A stretch of DNA of 64,000 bases from Terebella lapidaria (taxonomy: Eukaryota; Annelida; Polychaeta; Terebellida; Terebellidae), in the NCBI GenBank assembly GCA_949152475.1, contig OX424560.1, positions 17,733,106-17,797,105 on the forward strand, read 5' to 3'. The translations under genes and the position numbers were made by a program. Numbering within the stretch: the stretch's first letter is position 1; each line of letters opens with the position of its first letter. A model generated the notes under the pieces. The model was not told the origin of the DNA and ran no database searches. It worked only from the letters and a program-made list of their open reading frames with translations. Below, piece by piece: positions 63,901 through 64,000 of the stretch.

Positions 63901-64000
63901 GTGGTTTGACGGCGACCACTACCACCTCGGACCCGTGGTAGCGGCGCAAAGCAAGGTCCGCCTGTAGATACTGTTCGATTGGGGAGCACATGTACATACG
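58000..64000 (+). mobile_element. DIRS-like tyrosine-recombinase retroelement, right end outside the window
   Basis: A virus-like retroelement of the DIRS group, lying in a CFAP69 intron in the same orientation as the gene. The left boundary is somewhere between about 57970 and 58090, and the right terminal and internal complementary regions lie past the window. Parts in order are a gag-like region with an N-terminal cysteine-rich segment and low-complexity tail (about 58400-60950), reverse transcriptase (about 61190-61800), RNase H (about 62125-62480), and a tyrosine recombinase (about 62940-63969). DIRS elements normally use overlapping reading frames, as seen here. The visible coding part looks whole, with no breaks noticed, and GC content is clearly above that of the flanks. 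It is probably young, but I cannot date it. Confidence 0.88.

Overview
This is a window of animal nuclear DNA. It is AT-rich, the host genes have many exons, and the intergenic and intronic space is full of transposon debris. The gene content (Ral GTPase, Mediator subunit MED1, the ciliary protein CFAP69), the frequent CATGTACATG-like runs, a CR1/L2-type LINE, a DIRS-type retroelement and many terminal-inverted-repeat (TIR) elements point to a marine invertebrate. A non-vertebrate deuterostome or a mollusc fits best. The species cannot be named from sequence alone.

Layout. 1-15.6 kb holds no host gene that I can support. It contains a 1.9-kb palindromic TIR element (1993-3930) set in GTTGG-rich sequence, a 5.3-kb palindromic transposon (5574-10906) whose two arms carry inverted, decayed copies of the same uncharacterised GCDTT-type gene and whose centre is split by a 5'-truncated CR1/L2-like LINE, a recent 1.13-kb tandem duplication (11.8-14.1 kb), and two decayed LINE 3' ends (14.3-15.05 kb). 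15.6-20.5 kb is a five-exon gene (+) for a 190-residue membrane-anchored, cysteine-rich protein of unknown function. Its first intron carries a 2.86-kb Mutator-like element with a perfect 9-bp target duplication. 24.7-26.2 kb is a four-exon Ral GTPase (-). 30.2-46.0 kb is a complete 16-exon MED1 (+), head-to-head with Ral, with a 4.9-kb last exon. 51.0 kb to about 57.9 kb is the first half (11 exons, about 469 residues) of CFAP69 (+). The window ends in a DIRS-like element (about 58.0 to beyond 64.0 kb) lying in a CFAP69 intron.

How the genes relate. Ral and MED1 diverge from a shared 29.7-30.2 kb interval with YY1- and ETS-like motifs, which looks like a bidirectional promoter. The 15.6-kb gene and Ral converge. 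CFAP69 has its own promoter with RFX, YY1 and ZNF143/THAP11-like motifs, as expected for a cilia gene. The genes do not form an obvious pathway. All host exon junctions listed were derived from GT-AG (twice GC-AG) sites that keep frame and from similarity to remembered human protein sequences. No search was run.
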